DNA from: Streptomyces glomeratus
Lineage (GTDB): Bacteria > Actinomycetota > Actinomycetes > Streptomycetales > Streptomycetaceae
Reading direction: 5' to 3'
NCBI RefSeq assembly: GCF_021462825.1
Contig: NZ_JAKEEB010000014.1
Location: 62,001-126,000 of the forward strand
DNA: 64,000 nt
Shown here: piece after piece, positions 63,146 through 64,000 of the stretch
Layout of the letters: the number at the start of each line of letters is the position of its first letter
How positions within the stretch are numbered: the stretch's first letter is position 1
Notes under the pieces: model-generated
What the model saw: the letters and a program-made list of their open reading frames with translations, nothing else
Told to the model about the DNA's origin: nothing
The model's database searches: none
Program-made: the position numbers and the translations under genes

Positions 63146-63262
63146 ATGACCTGGCTTCCCGCTGACTTCGTCCACCCCGTCCGGGTGGCCCTCCGGGACG
63201 CCGGCCGGCGGGACTCCGCGTCCCCCGGTACCACAGCGCTCAAGGAGGGCGGCCGGCCATGA
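63146..63262 (+). CDS. Short open reading overlapping the nucleotidyltransferase start (GNAT N-terminal remnant?)
   Basis: ATG 63146 opens 38 codons (TWLPADFVHPVRVALRDAG...) ending in TGA that overlaps the next ATG (ATGA), so translation would be coupled. The opening resembles the N-terminus of GNAT acetyltransferases (TWLPxDFVHPxRVxLxxGHHLRP) but the rest is unrelated: either a remnant or a real leader ORF. TAGCGT lies 7 nt before the ATG, a plausible leaderless -10 region. Confidence 0.45.
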   Translation: MTWLPADFVHPVRVALRDAGRRDSASPGTTALKEGGRP

Positions 63263-63996
63263 CCGTTCCCCATGTCCTTCTCTCCGGCATCGTCGGCTCG
63301 ACCGCGTACGGGCTCGCCCACCAGGGCTCGGATGTGGACCGGATGGGCCTGTTCGCGGCGCCCACCGAGCAACTGCACGGTCTGCACCGGCCGAAGGAGT
63401 CCCATGTCACCACGGCCCCGGACAGCACCCTGCACGAGGCCGCCAAGTGGTGCCGGCTCGCCCTCGGCGGCAACCCGACCGCCATGGAACTCGTCTGGCT
63501 GCCCGAGGAGTTGTACGAGGTGCGCACGCCGCTCGGCGAGGAGCTGATCGGCATCCGTACGTCGTTCCTGTGCGCGAGGCGCGTCCGCGACGCCTATCTC
63601 GGATATGCCACCCAGCAGTTCCGGCGCCTCGAAGCCCGTGGCGACGGCTCCTTCTCGGCGGACACCCGCAAACGCACCGCCAAACACGCCCGCCACCTCA
63701 AGCGGCTGTGCCACCAGGGCCTGGAGCTGTACACCACGGGACGGCTGACGATCCGCGTCGACGACCCGGACGAGTACCACGACTTCGGCGAGCGGGTGGC
63801 CGCGGACGCCTCCGTGGCGCTGCCGCTGCTCCGGTTCTACGAGAGCGCCTTCGACGAGAGGCCCAGCGTGCTGCCGGAACGGCCCGACGAGGCACCGGCC
63901 GAGGCATGGCTGCGCCGCGTGCGTGCCCGCTTCTACGCCCCGGGGGCCGCAGTCGCATCCGGCCGTCCCCTGGACGTCCCCGGGCAACGGCGTTGA
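63259..63996 (+). CDS. DNA polymerase beta-like nucleotidyltransferase domain protein
   Basis: 245 residues. The NTase fold is visible as VLLSGIVGSTAYGLAHQGSDVDRMG, with the metal-binding Asp pair, and a helical C-terminal domain (RTAKHARHLKRLCHQGLELYTTGRL). COG3541-type proteins of this kind are of uncertain substrate, sometimes beside RNA-repair or toxin genes. ATG 63259 overlaps the short reading before it. Ends four bases before the edge of the window. Confidence 0.87.
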   Translation: MTVPHVLLSGIVGSTAYGLAHQGSDVDRMGLFAAPTEQLHGLHRPKESHVTTAPDSTLHEAAKWCRLALGGNPTAMELVWLPEELYEVRTPLGEELIGIRTSFLCARRVRDAYLGYATQQFRRLEARGDGSFSADTRKRTAKHARHLKRLCHQGLELYTTGRLTIRVDDPDEYHDFGERVAADASVALPLLRFYESAFDERPSVLPERPDEAPAEAWLRRVRARFYAPGAAVASGRPLDVPGQRR

Positions 63997-64000
63997 GGCG

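Overview
The window is very GC-rich, with third-position GC bias, many GTG and TTG starts, and gene families typical of Streptomyces and close relatives (monomeric isocitrate dehydrogenase, GlgC beside an actinobacterial-type glycogen synthase, SpoIIE-type phosphatase with PAS, WS/DGAT, DUF4186, DUF4916). I read it as a chromosomal segment of a Streptomyces-like actinomycete, outside the most conserved core. No rRNA, tRNA, CRISPR array or complete mobile element was seen.

Layout. 0-4.1 kb: minus-strand hydroxyproline catabolism genes (epimerase, DHDPS-family deaminase, three-part D-hydroxyproline dehydrogenase), with one 17-bp element in both promoters. 4.1-5.1 kb: a wrecked SGNH hydrolase. 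5.2-23.8 kb: ordinary metabolism and regulation (Nudix, AhpD-like, pirin, TetR, icd, MscS, crotonase, UPF0104/LPG-flippase-like membrane protein, ABC exporter, PAS-SpoIIE phosphatase), a decayed stretch at 18.4-19.4 kb, and a three-gene WXG100/EspC-like cassette at 21.3-22.8 kb.

23.9-35.4 kb is the most interesting part: a sulfur-scavenging island on the minus strand. It holds an intact SsuABC-type transporter, a flavin-dependent monooxygenase, a TauD/AtsK-type dioxygenase, an SfnB/DszC-like flavoprotein, an Rrf2 repressor and a receiver-less winged-helix regulator. It also holds a second sulfonate-binding protein whose ATPase survives only as a Walker A stub. Three short leader peptides, not previously called as genes here, each carry the pattern H-[IV]-D-[FL]-x-[RH]-x-x-S-A-x-C. 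Each precedes one of the three transcription units, which suggests attenuation by cysteine supply. Two of the three leader promoters share a dyad, TTCCCTAG-N17-TAGGGA, with identical spacing.

35.5-48 kb mixes genes (MarR, formaldehyde-type dehydrogenase, UvrA-like ABC protein, thioesterase, crotonase, TetR) with wreckage: IS5 and IS110 remnants, a thioredoxin cut by the IS110 remnant, a frameshifted NAD(P)-binding protein and a molybdopterin-enzyme tail. 48.5-64 kb is cleaner: panD, a proline-rich protein, gnd, a secreted Rpf-like/LysM/M23 cell-wall enzyme, a DMT permease, a FhuF-type 2Fe-2S protein, glycogen genes glgM/glgA and glgC, a secreted GH92 mannosidase, a WS/DGAT acyltransferase, a zinc-ribbon SDR protein lacking the usual catalytic Tyr, and a nucleotidyltransferase.
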